From positions 1-64,000 of the forward strand of contig MLAA01000008.1 of the NCBI GenBank assembly GCA_001998905.1: DNA of 64,000 bases, in the 5' to 3' direction. Source of the stretch: Rodentibacter caecimuris. GTDB lineage: Bacteria > Pseudomonadota > Gammaproteobacteria > Enterobacterales > Pasteurellaceae. Every line of letters starts with the position of its first letter. Within the stretch, counting starts at the first letter, position 1. Shown here one piece after another: positions 1 through 11,012 of this stretch. The notes under the pieces were generated by a model. That model worked only from the letters and a program-made list of their open reading frames with translations. It did no database searches and was not told the DNA's origin. Made by a program: the position numbers and the translations under genes.

Positions 1-1
1 G

Positions 2-1348
2 CTTTATTTATATAAATTAGAAAATAGAGAGGAACAGATAAAAACTGAACTAACCCAGTTTTTATATAATTTACAGCCTAATCAATCTAATATTGTAGAC
101 AGCTACCAAGATTTGAAACAACTAATATATGCATTTGTTGAACAATTGGAGGATATAGATGTTAGCCCAAGTCTAGTCTCTTTACAACAGATGTTTAGTG
201 AGTTACACCGAGTCATTGAACCGAATCAAGAATTAGATCTTCTTATTCAAGATATACTAAAATATCAAAAATATTCGCTCACACTCTTCAATCAAAAAAA
301 TGATATTAGTATCAAAACACAATCTCTTATTAAACAAGGATTAAATCAAGCAAAAGAAAACTTTATTGAATTAAATGATAATCTAAAGATACAAACACAA
401 TTAAGTGGTATCATCATCATATTATTCTTAGTTATCTTTCTTCTTATTATTTGGCTATTTAATCAATATTACATTAAAAAAAATTTAGCCCTACGATTCT
501 CTAAACTTATAGAAAGTATTGAATACTTAAATCAGGGAAAAACAAATATTTCAATAGAAATAAACGGAAAAGACGAAATCACAGAAATTAGCCGATTATT
601 AAGCCATCATATTCAGATTCTTCAAGAAAGAGATATCATTGAAAATGATTTAAAAGAAACGCAGAATGAACTAATTCAAGCGGCAAAAATGGCAGTAGTC
701 GGACAAACAATGACAACATTAGCACATGAAATAAATCAACCTTTAAATGCCATTTCAATTTATTTATTCAGCTTAAAAAAATTGATAAATCAACAAAGCT
801 ATTCACAATGTCAGGATTATATTGAAAAGATAGAAAAACTAGCGGATCGAATTAGCAATATTATTAAAGCTCTTAGACAATTCTCAAAAAATGAACAATC
901 ATCAGAATATTGTCAGCATATTTCACTTCGACAAAGCCTAAATGAAGCTTGGAGTATATTGGAATTACGCCATAAACCGTTGGATGCACAATTGCATATT
1001 CACCAAGATTGCTTATTATTTGCCAGCCCCATTTTATTAGAGCAAGTTTTTGTTAACATCTTGGCAAATGCTTTAGAAGCAAATCAAATTAAGCCTATTA
1101 TTCAAGTGTATGCAATAGCAGAGCACGGAAAAACCTATATTATTATTGAAGACAACGGCTGTGGCTGGCAGATTGATCAAGTAGATAAATTACTACAACC
1201 ATTTTTTAGTACAAAAACTGTTGGCCTTGGTTTAGGCTTAGTTATTAGCCAACGTATTATGCGACAATTCAACGGCAACCTTTACATTGCCTCCAGTTTA
1301 ACCAAAAGTGCGGTTATTATTTTAGAATTTCTTCAAAGAAAAGGGTAA
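2..1348 (+). CDS. Sensor histidine kinase (5' end outside window)
   Basis: The reading frame is open from base 2, so the gene starts upstream and only its last 448 codons are present. Visible parts in order are the end of a sensor region rich in charged helices, one membrane segment (about 410-470), a HAMP-like linker, and a DctB/NtrB-type kinase core. The phosphorylated His lies in HEINQPL (His codon 725-727). It is followed by the N box (VNILANALEAN), the G1 box (DNGCGW), the F box (PFFSTK) and a GLGLGL G2 box. All catalytic motifs look intact. The response regulator starts 3 bases after the stop codon, so the two form one operon and surely a cognate pair. The signal sensed cannot be read from this part. 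A USS lies in frame near the 3' end. Confidence 0.9.
   Translation, partial: LYLYKLENREEQIKTELTQFLYNLQPNQSNIVDSYQDLKQLIYAFVEQLEDIDVSPSLVSLQQMFSELHRVIEPNQELDLLIQDILKYQKYSLTLFNQKNDISIKTQSLIKQGLNQAKENFIELNDNLKIQTQLSGIIIILFLVIFLLIIWLFNQYYIKKNLALRFSKLIESIEYLNQGKTNISIEINGKDEITEISRLLSHHIQILQERDIIENDLKETQNELIQAAKMAVVGQTMTTLAHEINQPLNAISIYLFSLKKLINQQSYSQCQDYIEKIEKLADRISNIIKALRQFSKNEQSSEYCQHISLRQSLNEAWSILELRHKPLDAQLHIHQDCLLFASPILLEQVFVNILANALEANQIKPIIQVYAIAEHGKTYIIIEDNGCGWQIDQVDKLLQPFFSTKTVGLGLGLVISQRIMRQFNGNLYIASSLTKSAVIILEFLQRKG
1306..1314 (+). repeat. USS (AAGTGCGGT)
   Basis: Exact 9-mer, in frame in the sensor kinase C-terminus (KSAVI). Confidence 0.9.
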
Positions 1349-1351
1349 CAA

Positions 1352-2590
1352 ATGCTAGAACAGGAAACTGTCTTATTAATTGATGACGATAACGATGTAT
1401 TGAATGCTTATCAGGCTCTTCTTACTTTAGAAGGTTATCGAATTAAAACCTTACGTAATCCTCAAGAAGCATTTGAGATTATTCCAGAAAATTGGTTAGG
1501 CGTTGTGATCAGCGATATTTATATGCCTCAATTATCTGGCTGGGATTTATTAGAGCGTTTACATCTACAAGATAAGAATCTTCCCGTGATTTTTATTACT
1601 GGACACGGTGATGTCCCAATGGCAATTGAAGCAGTACAAAAAGGGGCTTTTTATTTTATTGAGAAACCGCTTAAACCAGAGAATTTACTGCAGAAAATTG
1701 AACAAGCGTTAACTCAACGTCGGCAACAGCTCGCCGAGAAAACAATGCAACAAACGTTGTTAGAACATCATTTTATCGGACATAGCCATTGGATAAAACA
1801 GCTACGCCAACGACTACAACAGCTAGGTGAAACCTCTTTACCCATTTTTATCTTTGGTGAAATCGGAACAGGAAGACAACTTGCCGCACAAAATTTAGCA
1901 CAATTCTCAATATCTCGTTTTCCACATCAGCATAGTTTGGAATTACTTGCTACTTGTACACCAGATGAACTCCAGACTCATCTTCAACAAGCACAAAAAG
2001 GGACATTAATCCTTAAGAATATTGAATATCTCACTCAAACTGCTCAAAAACATTTAGCACTTTCCATTCAGCAGCAACAATTCCGGTTTATCGGTATTAG
2101 TCAATACTCACCACAACAATTATTATCTCAGTTCGGATTATTACCCGAACTATTTTATACTTTTAATTTAACACAAATAGAATGTTTACCCCTATCCCGA
2201 AGGGCTTCAGATATAGAACCGATTTTCCGCCATTATTTAGCTGTAACTTGCCAAAAATTGAATAAAAAGAAGCCAACTGTAACAGAAAATTTTATTAAAC
2301 AGCTTCTGTCTCAACAATGGTTAGGCAATATTACTCAGCTAATCCATACCGCTGAGCTTTATGCTGTTGGCGTAACAGTACAGCATGAACATCTTATGTT
2401 TAGACAAGAACAAAGTGAATTACCGCTTGATCATCTTATTGATGAATATGAAAAAACCATTATTATTGATGCCTTAGATCGCTTCCAAGGTAGAATTATT
2501 GAAGCTGCACATTATTTGCATATCCCGCGAAAGAAACTTTATCTTCGAATGAAAAAATATGATTTGAATAAAGCGGACTATAAAGAATAA
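1352..2590 (+). CDS. NtrC/DctD-type response regulator with degenerate AAA+ domain
   Basis: Residues 1-125 form a receiver domain with the acidic pocket (D11-D13), phospho-acceptor D55, T83 and K105. Residues about 140-350 align with an NtrC-type AAA+ domain, but it is damaged. The P-loop reads GEIGTGR, so the ATP-binding Lys is Arg175. The segment carrying GAFTGA in sigma-54 activators is missing. The Walker B position reads LILKNIEY, with Lys and Asn in place of Asp and Glu. The C-terminus (about 375-412) is a Fis-type helix-turn-helix of the DctD kind. Inference: a DNA-binding switch that no longer works as a sigma-54 ATPase, which fits Pasteurellaceae that lack rpoN. It is co-transcribed with the upstream kinase. 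Targets are unknown. Confidence 0.88.
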   Translation: MLEQETVLLIDDDNDVLNAYQALLTLEGYRIKTLRNPQEAFEIIPENWLGVVISDIYMPQLSGWDLLERLHLQDKNLPVIFITGHGDVPMAIEAVQKGAFYFIEKPLKPENLLQKIEQALTQRRQQLAEKTMQQTLLEHHFIGHSHWIKQLRQRLQQLGETSLPIFIFGEIGTGRQLAAQNLAQFSISRFPHQHSLELLATCTPDELQTHLQQAQKGTLILKNIEYLTQTAQKHLALSIQQQQFRFIGISQYSPQQLLSQFGLLPELFYTFNLTQIECLPLSRRASDIEPIFRHYLAVTCQKLNKKKPTVTENFIKQLLSQQWLGNITQLIHTAELYAVGVTVQHEHLMFRQEQSELPLDHLIDEYEKTIIIDALDRFQGRIIEAAHYLHIPRKKLYLRMKKYDLNKADYKE

Positions 2591-2599
2591 CTACATGAT

Positions 2600-2637
2600 G
2601 AAAATAAAAGGCATCGATTACAGTGTTCAGATGCCTT
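2600..2637 (-). terminator. Terminator of obgE
   Basis: An 8-bp stem (AAGGCATC / GATGCCTT, 2608-2615 and 2630-2637) is followed on the minus strand by TTATTTTC. It lies between the convergent ends of the response regulator and obgE and fits best as the obgE terminator. Confidence 0.65.
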
Positions 2638-2686
2638 AATTGTTAAAATGTTGAGATAATCACCTTGTTAAAAAAACTATTTTCCA

Positions 2687-3886
<1,200 letters not shown>

Positions 3887-3926
3887 TCAACCCAAAAGTA
3901 AAGCGTAAAAACGCCCCCCATTTTTA

Positions 3927-3935
3927 ACCGCACTT
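3927..3935 (-). repeat. USS
   Basis: Exact 9-mer in the gap between yhbE and obgE. Confidence 0.9.
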
Positions 3936-3940
3936 TCAGA

Positions 3941-4864
3941 TTATTTTATCTTTATATTAAACAATTTATGCCCTATTGCCGATAGTATCGCACTACATAT
4001 TATAACCAAAGCCCCCAAATAACTGACTGTATTCAATTCCGGCGAAGCAAAATATTGAGGAGCAAGATAGTGGGCAATGTGTGAAAATAAAATAGTAAAT
4101 AGTGGCACAAGAGTAACAACAACACTCACTTTTGCAACATCCCAGCGATTTAACGCTTCAGCATATGCTCCATATCCGATTAATGTATTCAAACAACAAT
4201 ATACAAAACAACCCCACGCAAGTGGTGTCAAATATTTAATTTTTGTAGGCTCTGCCATTGGTGTAAACACAAAAGCACAACCCAAATAAATCATCATTAA
4301 AATCTGTTGAGCGGAAAATCGGCGCAACATAAGTTTCTGCGCAATACCATATCCAACCCAAATCAATGCAGCGGCAATACTTAGAATAACCCCAATAGAA
4401 TATTCGTTGAAGGTAAAAAAGACCGCTATCTTATCATTGAAAAACATCCCTAAACCAATTAATAACAAGCCTATTCCGATTTTTTGGTGCAATCCCAATT
4501 GCTCTTTAAACAAAAAGATCCCACATATCATCATAGTAAAGGAAGATACATGAATAAAAATTTGTGTAACAGAAGGCTCAATATAATTTAGAGAGGAACT
4601 GAATAAAAAGAAATTTGCCGATAGCCCGAATATTGCAATGATAACAAGCCACACATAATATCGGCTAAACTCAGAAATGCGAGGAAGTTTTTTCTTATAA
4701 GCAAAACCTAAAAATAACACCAACCCAGCAGTCAAGAATCGGTACCAGACAACTGTTTGTGCATCCATTAACACAACAACTTGCTTTAGAGCAATAGGTA
4801 ATGAGCCCCAAGCCATAGCAGTAATAAGTGCAAATATAAAACCTAGCATAGGTTGTTGTCTCAT
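3941..4864 (-). CDS. yhbE: EamA/DMT-family inner membrane transporter, YhbE-like
   Basis: A 307-residue protein made almost entirely of about ten hydrophobic helices arranged as two EamA repeats, the layout of drug/metabolite transporters. The first helix carries the family-typical AMAWGSLPIALK segment. The substrate is unknown. Identification as YhbE rests on family plus position, since E. coli has the same order rpmA-yhbE-obgE. The start ATG at 4864 has a GGGG-type ribosome binding site 8 bases upstream. A strong terminator separates it from rpmA, so it probably has its own promoter or depends on read-through. Confidence 0.85.
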   Translation of the reverse strand: MRQQPMLGFIFALITAMAWGSLPIALKQVVVLMDAQTVVWYRFLTAGLVLFLGFAYKKKLPRISEFSRYYVWLVIIAIFGLSANFFLFSSSLNYIEPSVTQIFIHVSSFTMMICGIFLFKEQLGLHQKIGIGLLLIGLGMFFNDKIAVFFTFNEYSIGVILSIAAALIWVGYGIAQKLMLRRFSAQQILMMIYLGCAFVFTPMAEPTKIKYLTPLAWGCFVYCCLNTLIGYGAYAEALNRWDVAKVSVVVTLVPLFTILFSHIAHYLAPQYFASPELNTVSYLGALVIICSAILSAIGHKLFNIKIK

Positions 4865-4884
4865 TGAAAGCCCCTTGTTTCTTA

Positions 4885-4920
4885 CTAAAATGAGAAAAGC
4901 CCTGCAATGTTGCAGGGCTT
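4885..4920 (-). terminator. Terminator between rpmA and yhbE
   Basis: A perfect 10-bp stem (AAGCCCTGCA / TGCAGGGCTT, 4897-4920) with a 4-nt loop. On the minus strand it is followed by TTCTCATTTT. It ends the rplU-rpmA transcript and would limit read-through into yhbE-obgE. Confidence 0.85.
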
Positions 4921-4937
4921 TATTTAATTCAGTTTAG

Positions 4938-5195
4938 TTATTCAGTAATAATACTTACATATTTGCGGCTTTTTTCGCCTTTTACTTCAAACTTAACTTT
5001 TCCGTCAGCGGTCGCAAATAACGTATGGTCTTTCCCCATACCAACATTACTACCTGCGTGAAATTTAGTACCACGTTGACGAACAATAATGCTACCTGCT
5101 AAAACAGACTCGCCACCAAAACGTTTAACACCAAGGCGTTTCGCTTCAGAATCACGACCGTTACGAGTTGAACCACCAGCTTTTTTAGTTGCCAT
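4938..5195 (-). CDS. rpmA: 50S ribosomal protein L27
   Basis: An 85-residue L27 with the conserved N-terminus [17 protein letters not shown] that reaches the peptidyl transferase centre, and the [20 protein letters not shown] core. The N-terminus begins directly with the mature-type sequence, so there is no Firmicutes-style cleaved extension. It lies 19 bases after rplU and is translated from the same mRNA. It is followed by a strong terminator. Confidence 0.98.
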   Translation of the reverse strand: MATKKAGGSTRNGRDSEAKRLGVKRFGGESVLAGSIIVRQRGTKFHAGSNVGMGKDHTLFATADGKVKFEVKGEKSRKYVSIITE

Positions 5196-5214
5196 CTACT
5201 TGATCTCCTCTGAA

Positions 5215-5526
5215 TTATGCTTGAATCCCAGTGATTTTCACTTCTGTGAACCACTGACGATGACCTTGCTGTTTACGACTATGTTTACGACGACGGAATT
5301 TCACAATTTTAATTTTCTCGCCACGTCCTTGCGCAACAACTTCCGCCGTTACTTTAGCACCAGCGACTACCGGCGCACCAATTTTTACATCTTCACCATT
5401 AACGACCATCAACACAGAATCAAATTCAACAGTTTCACCTGTTGCCAATTCGATTTTCTCTAAACGAACGACTTGTCCTTCGCTTACACGGTGTTGTTTA
5501 CCGCCACTTTGGAAAACTGCGTACAT
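5215..5526 (-). CDS. rplU: 50S ribosomal protein L21
   Basis: A 103-residue L21 beginning [14 protein letters not shown] and ending with the conserved [12 protein letters not shown]. The start at 5526 has GGAG about 6 bases upstream; a longer reading starting six codons earlier adds residues absent from the family and is rejected. It is the first gene of the rplU-rpmA pair and faces ispB across a shared intergenic region, as in E. coli. Confidence 0.97.
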   Translation of the reverse strand: MYAVFQSGGKQHRVSEGQVVRLEKIELATGETVEFDSVLMVVNGEDVKIGAPVVAGAKVTAEVVAQGRGEKIKIVKFRRRKHSRKQQGHRQWFTEVKITGIQA

Positions 5527-5698
5527 ACATACTCCGCTATACAATAGTGCCTATTTGCCTATGCATTTGACACTTTAAAATTCATATAAATAGGTCGCAA
5601 ATTCTACGGAAAAACCGACTTGATAGCAAGAACTTATTTAAAAGAAAATAAAAAAATCCTGTTTTTATATTGTTTGACAAGAAATTCAGGTAGAATTG

Positions 5699-5707
5699 AC
5701 CGCACTT
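5699..5707 (-). repeat. USS
   Basis: Exact 9-mer in the rplU/ispB divergent region, 42 bases before the ispB start. Confidence 0.9.
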
Positions 5708-5748
5708 TTGCTAATTTATATATATTATACATAGAGTTACGGATCTAT

Positions 5749-6738
5749 ATGACGACACACAAGCTTATGAATATGAATGCTATTCAAGAATTAGCCGCTT
5801 TGGATATGCAAAATGTAAACCAATCTATTCTGTCTCAGCTAAATTCCAATGTCGCCCTAATAAACCAACTAGGATTTTACATCATACAGGGTGGAGGCAA
5901 ACGGATTAGACCATTAATTGCCGTGTTAAGTGCAAGAGCATTAGGATTTTCCGGTACGGAAAGTATTACGTGTGCGACCTTTGTTGAATTTATTCATACT
6001 GCATCATTACTTCACGACGATGTTGTTGACGAATCCGATATGCGCCGTGGTCGGGCAACGGCGAATGCAGAATTTGGTAATGCCGCAAGCGTACTAGTCG
6101 GTGATTTTATCTATACGCGAGCTTTTCAACTGGTTGCCGAACTCAATTCTTTAAAAATTTTACGAATTATGTCGGATGCTACCAATGTGTTAGCGGAAGG
6201 TGAAGTGCAACAGCTAATGAATATTAACGATCCAGACACCAGTGAAGAAAGCTATATGCAGGTTATTTACAGTAAAACGGCCAGATTATTTGAAGTTGCT
6301 GCGCAATCAGCGTCAATTGTAGCCAATGCGACACCAGAGCAAGAAAATGCCTTAAAACTATATGGACGCTATCTTGGTACGGCATTCCAATTGGTTGATG
6401 ATGTATTAGACTACAGTGCAAATACTACCTCATTAGGAAAAAATGTTGGCGACGATTTAGCCGAAGGAAAACCGACTCTTCCGCTATTACACGCAATGCG
6501 GCACAGCAACCCTGCACAATCGGAGCTTATCCGTAACGCGATTGAACAAGGTGGGAAACGAGATGTAATCGCTCAAATTTTAGAAATTATGACAGAACAT
6601 CGCTCTCTTGACTACGCTATGGAAAAAGCTAAACACGAAGCACAAAAAGCAGTTGATGCAATCAGTATCTTACCACCAAGTGAATATAAAAATGCGTTAA
6701 TCTCATTAGCTTATTTATCAGTAGATAGAACATACTAA
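5749..6738 (+). CDS. ispB: Octaprenyl diphosphate synthase
   Basis: Long-chain trans-prenyl diphosphate synthase that makes the side chain of ubiquinone and menaquinone. About 329 residues from the ATG at 5749. Family evidence is the GGGKRIRP substrate-binding motif, the first aspartate-rich motif HDDVVDESDMRRG and the second LVDDVLDYS, both complete DDxxD. The frame runs upstream to 5620, but that part covers a USS and has no homology to IspB. In-frame ATGs at 5767 and 5773 are also possible starts, because E. coli IspB begins near MNLEKINEL. It is divergent from rplU. Confidence 0.95.
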   Translation: MTTHKLMNMNAIQELAALDMQNVNQSILSQLNSNVALINQLGFYIIQGGGKRIRPLIAVLSARALGFSGTESITCATFVEFIHTASLLHDDVVDESDMRRGRATANAEFGNAASVLVGDFIYTRAFQLVAELNSLKILRIMSDATNVLAEGEVQQLMNINDPDTSEESYMQVIYSKTARLFEVAAQSASIVANATPEQENALKLYGRYLGTAFQLVDDVLDYSANTTSLGKNVGDDLAEGKPTLPLLHAMRHSNPAQSELIRNAIEQGGKRDVIAQILEIMTEHRSLDYAMEKAKHEAQKAVDAISILPPSEYKNALISLAYLSVDRTY

Positions 6739-6791
6739 AACATATAAGCATAAATAACCCCTATTTTATTTAGAACGATTTAAATTGATAT

Positions 6792-7520
6792 ATGACAAAA
6801 CAAATCCATTCCCAAAGTGCGGTCAATTTTGAACCTAAAATTCATAAGCCGAAAAGCAAGAAAGATCCTAATGCACCATTTATCCGCCCTAAACTTGAGT
6901 TACCTAATGGTGAGAAAAAACTTTTGCTTCATTCCTGTTGTGCTCCTTGCTCTGGAGAAGTCATGGAAGCAATATTAGCATCAGGTATTGAATTTACGAT
7001 TTATTTCTATAATCCAAATATTCATCCTCTAAAAGAGTATTTAATCCGTAAAGAAGAAAATATTCGCTTTGCAGAAAAATTTGGAATTCCTTTTGTTGAT
7101 GCCGATTATGAACGTCAGCAGTGGTTTGATCGTGCAAAAGGGATGGAATGGGAGCCTGAACGGGGCATTCGTTGTACTATGTGTTTTGATATGCGTTTTG
7201 AAAAAGCCGCTGAGTATGCCCATAATCACGGTTTTAAAATCTTTACCAGCTGTTTAGGTATTTCTCGCTGGAAAGATATGGAACAAATTAATGGTTGTGG
7301 GCATCGAGCAGCAGAAAAATATGATGATGTAATCTATTGGGACTATAACTGGCGTAAAGGAGGAGGGTCCGCTCGAATGATTGAAATCAGCAAACGAGAA
7401 CGCTTTTACCAACAAGAATACTGTGGATGCGTTTATTCATTACGCGATAGTAACAAATGGCGTGAAGAAACAGGCAGACAAAAAATCGAAATCGGAAAAC
7501 TGTACTACTCCCCCGACTAA
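6792..7520 (+). CDS. queH: Epoxyqueuosine reductase QueH
   Basis: Catalyses the last step of queuosine synthesis, reducing epoxyqueuosine in tRNA anticodons; it is the non-cobalamin replacement of QueG. The DUF208 signatures are present: [13 protein letters not shown] near residue 50, [33 protein letters not shown], and a C-terminal CGC. These cysteines are the iron-sulfur ligands and redox pair known for the family. The length of 242 residues includes about 45 N-terminal residues of low complexity, in which a USS encodes SAVNF. It lies 53 bases after ispB and is probably monocistronic or co-transcribed with it. Confidence 0.93.
   Translation: MTKQIHSQSAVNFEPKIHKPKSKKDPNAPFIRPKLELPNGEKKLLLHSCCAPCSGEVMEAILASGIEFTIYFYNPNIHPLKEYLIRKEENIRFAEKFGIPFVDADYERQQWFDRAKGMEWEPERGIRCTMCFDMRFEKAAEYAHNHGFKIFTSCLGISRWKDMEQINGCGHRAAEKYDDVIYWDYNWRKGGGSARMIEISKRERFYQQEYCGCVYSLRDSNKWREETGRQKIEIGKLYYSPD
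6815..6823 (+). repeat. USS
   Basis: Exact 9-mer in frame in the queH N-terminus. Confidence 0.9.
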
Positions 7521-7582
7521 AAACAATTTTTTTCTATCCCTTACATGGGCTAATACACTATCAAAGCGCAATTAAACATAAG

Positions 7583-7603
7583 CCGGTTAAGTGCCTTAAC
7601 CGG
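7583..7603 (-). terminator. Hairpin between convergent queH and serC
   Basis: A perfect 9-bp stem CCGGTTAAG / CTTAACCGG with a 3-nt loop lies between the two convergent genes. The T-tract is moderate on the minus strand (CTTATGTTTAATT) and weak on the plus strand. It is probably the serC terminator and may act in both directions. Confidence 0.7.
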
Positions 7604-7633
7604 TTAACTGCGCTGTCAGGAGGAATACATCCA

Positions 7634-8734
7634 TTAAACTATACCTTGTTCACTACTATTCTCTGCCTCAAACTTCCGCATAAAATTAATTAGCGCTTCC
7701 ACGCCTGCCATTGGCATTGCATTATAAATAGAGGCTCTCATTCCCCCTAATACTTTATGCCCTTTCAAGGCCTGTAAACCACAAGCAGTTGCTTCTGCGA
7801 CAAATTTTGCATTGAGTTCATCATTACCAGTGGTAAAAGTAACATTCATTAAAGAGCGGTTAGTTTTAGCCACATTATTGCGGTAAAAACAACTTTGATC
7901 GAGATATTGATAGAGTAAGTTCGCTTTTGCCAAATTCCGTTGTGCAATTTCTTTCACGCCGCCTAACGCCAATAGATGCTTAAATACAAGAGAACAAAGA
8001 TACCATGCAAATGTCGGTGGCGTATTAATCATTGAGTCGCTTTTGCTTTGTATTTCATAGTTCCAAATAGATGGAGTTGAACTACGAGCATCACCGATTA
8101 GATCTTCACGCACAATCACAATCGTAATTCCCGCCGGTCCCAGATTTTTTTGTGCTCCTGCATAAATTAAACCGAACTTGCTGATATCAATTTTACGAGA
8201 GAGAATGTTAGATGACATATCTGCAACTAATGGCGTATCTCCGACATCAGGCAGATCAAAAATTTCCACACCACTAATCGTTTCATTTGGACAATAGTGA
8301 ACATAATCATATTGATCAGCAATATCACGGAAATAGAGAGTTTTAACACTCAATGTTTCACTTTGTTCTAAAATATTAATTTCGTCAATGGTTCCAAATA
8401 AACGAGCCTCTTTCGCAGCAGTGGACGACCAATGTCCGCTAGTAAGATAAAGAGCTTTACCCTTTTTATTGAGCAAGTTCATTGGAATGGCAGCAAACTG
8501 CCCTCTTGCACCACCTTGTAAAAACAAAATTTTGTAATTACTCGGAATACGGTACAGCTGGCGGAAATTTTGTTCTGCTTCAGTAATCATCTCCATAAAT
8601 AACTTGCCACGGTGGCTCACTTCCATAACTGAAGTATGTTGACCTTGCCAATTCAATAACTCTTTTTGCGCTTGTTCTAAAACGGCTTTCGGCATCATTG
8701 CCGGCCCTGCGCTGAAATTAAATACTTGTGTCAT
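7634..8734 (-). CDS. serC: Phosphoserine aminotransferase
   Basis: PLP enzyme of serine and pyridoxine biosynthesis. At 366 residues it is close to E. coli SerC (362). The N-terminus VFNFSAGPAMMP, the GHWSS segment and the PLP-binding lysine in YAGAQKNLGPAG are all present. In many Pasteurellaceae serC sits beside hisC; here hisC is 27 kb away. It is divergent from tmaR, with 151 bases between the start codons for both promoters. Confidence 0.97.
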   Translation of the reverse strand: MTQVFNFSAGPAMMPKAVLEQAQKELLNWQGQHTSVMEVSHRGKLFMEMITEAEQNFRQLYRIPSNYKILFLQGGARGQFAAIPMNLLNKKGKALYLTSGHWSSTAAKEARLFGTIDEINILEQSETLSVKTLYFRDIADQYDYVHYCPNETISGVEIFDLPDVGDTPLVADMSSNILSRKIDISKFGLIYAGAQKNLGPAGITIVIVREDLIGDARSSTPSIWNYEIQSKSDSMINTPPTFAWYLCSLVFKHLLALGGVKEIAQRNLAKANLLYQYLDQSCFYRNNVAKTNRSLMNVTFTTGNDELNAKFVAEATACGLQALKGHKVLGGMRASIYNAMPMAGVEALINFMRKFEAENSSEQGIV

Positions 8735-8885
8735 TGTGTTTGTCCTTGATGAGTAAATAGTTCGTCATTTTTACCACCCCATATTGGGATAATCAATGAT
8801 TTTTATAGAAATCAAAACATTTTTTGACGAACGCTGAAAAAAGGGCTACATTATGCCCGTCTTTATCATTTCGGAGATGTATATT

Positions 8886-9239
8886 ATGGAAACTGTAAAC
8901 AAACAATCCTTTCAGGAAGTCCTTGAGTATGTTCGTATGTATCGTTTAAAAAATAAATTAAAGCGTGATATTGAAGATAATAATCGTAAAATTCGTGATA
9001 ATCAAAAACGTGTTCTATTGTTGGATAATTTAAACCAATACATCCGTGATGATATGAGTATTGAAGATGTTCGCGCCATTATTGAGAATATGCGTGATGA
9101 TTACGAAAGCCGTGTTGACGATTACACTATTCGCAATGCCGAGCTATCAAAACAACGTCGCGAAACCAGCGATAACATGAAAGAACAAAAAAAATCCCAT
9201 GCAGAACTTCTAAAAAATACGCAAAAAATCACCAAATAA
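8886..9239 (+). CDS. tmaR: PTS system regulator TmaR (YeeX family)
   Basis: A 117-residue, highly charged, all-helical protein matching the YeeX/DUF496 family across its length (for example [15 protein letters not shown] and [10 protein letters not shown]). In E. coli, TmaR sits at the cell pole and sequesters PTS enzyme I. The ATG at 8886, preceded by GGAG, gives the family-typical start [10 protein letters not shown]; an upstream ATG at 8853 adds 11 unrelated residues. The gene is followed at once by a strong terminator and stands alone. Confidence 0.93.
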   Translation: METVNKQSFQEVLEYVRMYRLKNKLKRDIEDNNRKIRDNQKRVLLLDNLNQYIRDDMSIEDVRAIIENMRDDYESRVDDYTIRNAELSKQRRETSDNMKEQKKSHAELLKNTQKITK

Positions 9240-9256
9240 TCTAACCAGGCTAATGA

Positions 9257-9298
9257 ATAAACGGCTTGTGTAAAAATACACAGGCCGTTTATTTTTTT
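9257..9298 (+). terminator. Terminator of tmaR
   Basis: A long stem with 9-bp outer arms (ATAAACGGC / GCCGTTTAT) and a further inner pairing (TGTGTA / TACACA), followed by a run of seven T. Clear intrinsic terminator. Confidence 0.92.
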
Positions 9299-9367
9299 AC
9301 TCTTCTAATTGATAAAAATCTCTCACATATCATCTAAAAAAAACAAATATGATAATTTTTTATTATT

Positions 9368-9383
9368 TGTGATATAGATCACA
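9368..9383 (+). promoter_or_regulatory. CRP box upstream of tpl
   Basis: TGTGA-TATAGA-TCACA matches the CRP consensus perfectly. Its centre (9375.5) lies about 41.5 bases before the start expected from a TAATAT -10 hexamer at 9405-9410, the class II activator spacing. This implies catabolite control of tyrosine phenol-lyase, as in enterobacteria. The -10 choice is an inference. Confidence 0.8.
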
Positions 9384-9468
9384 GTTATTATGATATTTTT
9401 TTATTAATATGTAACCACTTGGATGTTGTTAGGCAAGTAAACCTTCACCAGCTTATTTTATTCATTAG

Positions 9469-10854
<1,386 letters not shown>

Positions 10855-10863
10855 TTGACTAGA

Positions 10864-10899
10864 GCCTTATCTCTATCGGAGATAGGGCTTTTCTAATTT
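10864..10899 (+). terminator. Terminator of tpl
   Basis: A 10-bp stem GCCTTATCTC / GAGATAGGGC (one G-T pair), 5-nt loop, then TTTTCTAATTT. It separates tpl from the antiporter gene. Confidence 0.88.
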
Positions 10900-10940
10900 A
10901 AATGCCGCTTATCCGAGGTCTATTGCTATCGGGTTAGGCA

Positions 10941-10949
10941 AAGTGCGGT
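10941..10949 (+). repeat. USS
   Basis: Exact 9-mer in the leader of the NhaC-like gene. Confidence 0.9.
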
Positions 10950-11012
10950 CGTTTTTTGAGATATTTGTTCTCTAAAGCAGTTATGATCTCACTAGAGTTA
11001 GGGAGATAAATA

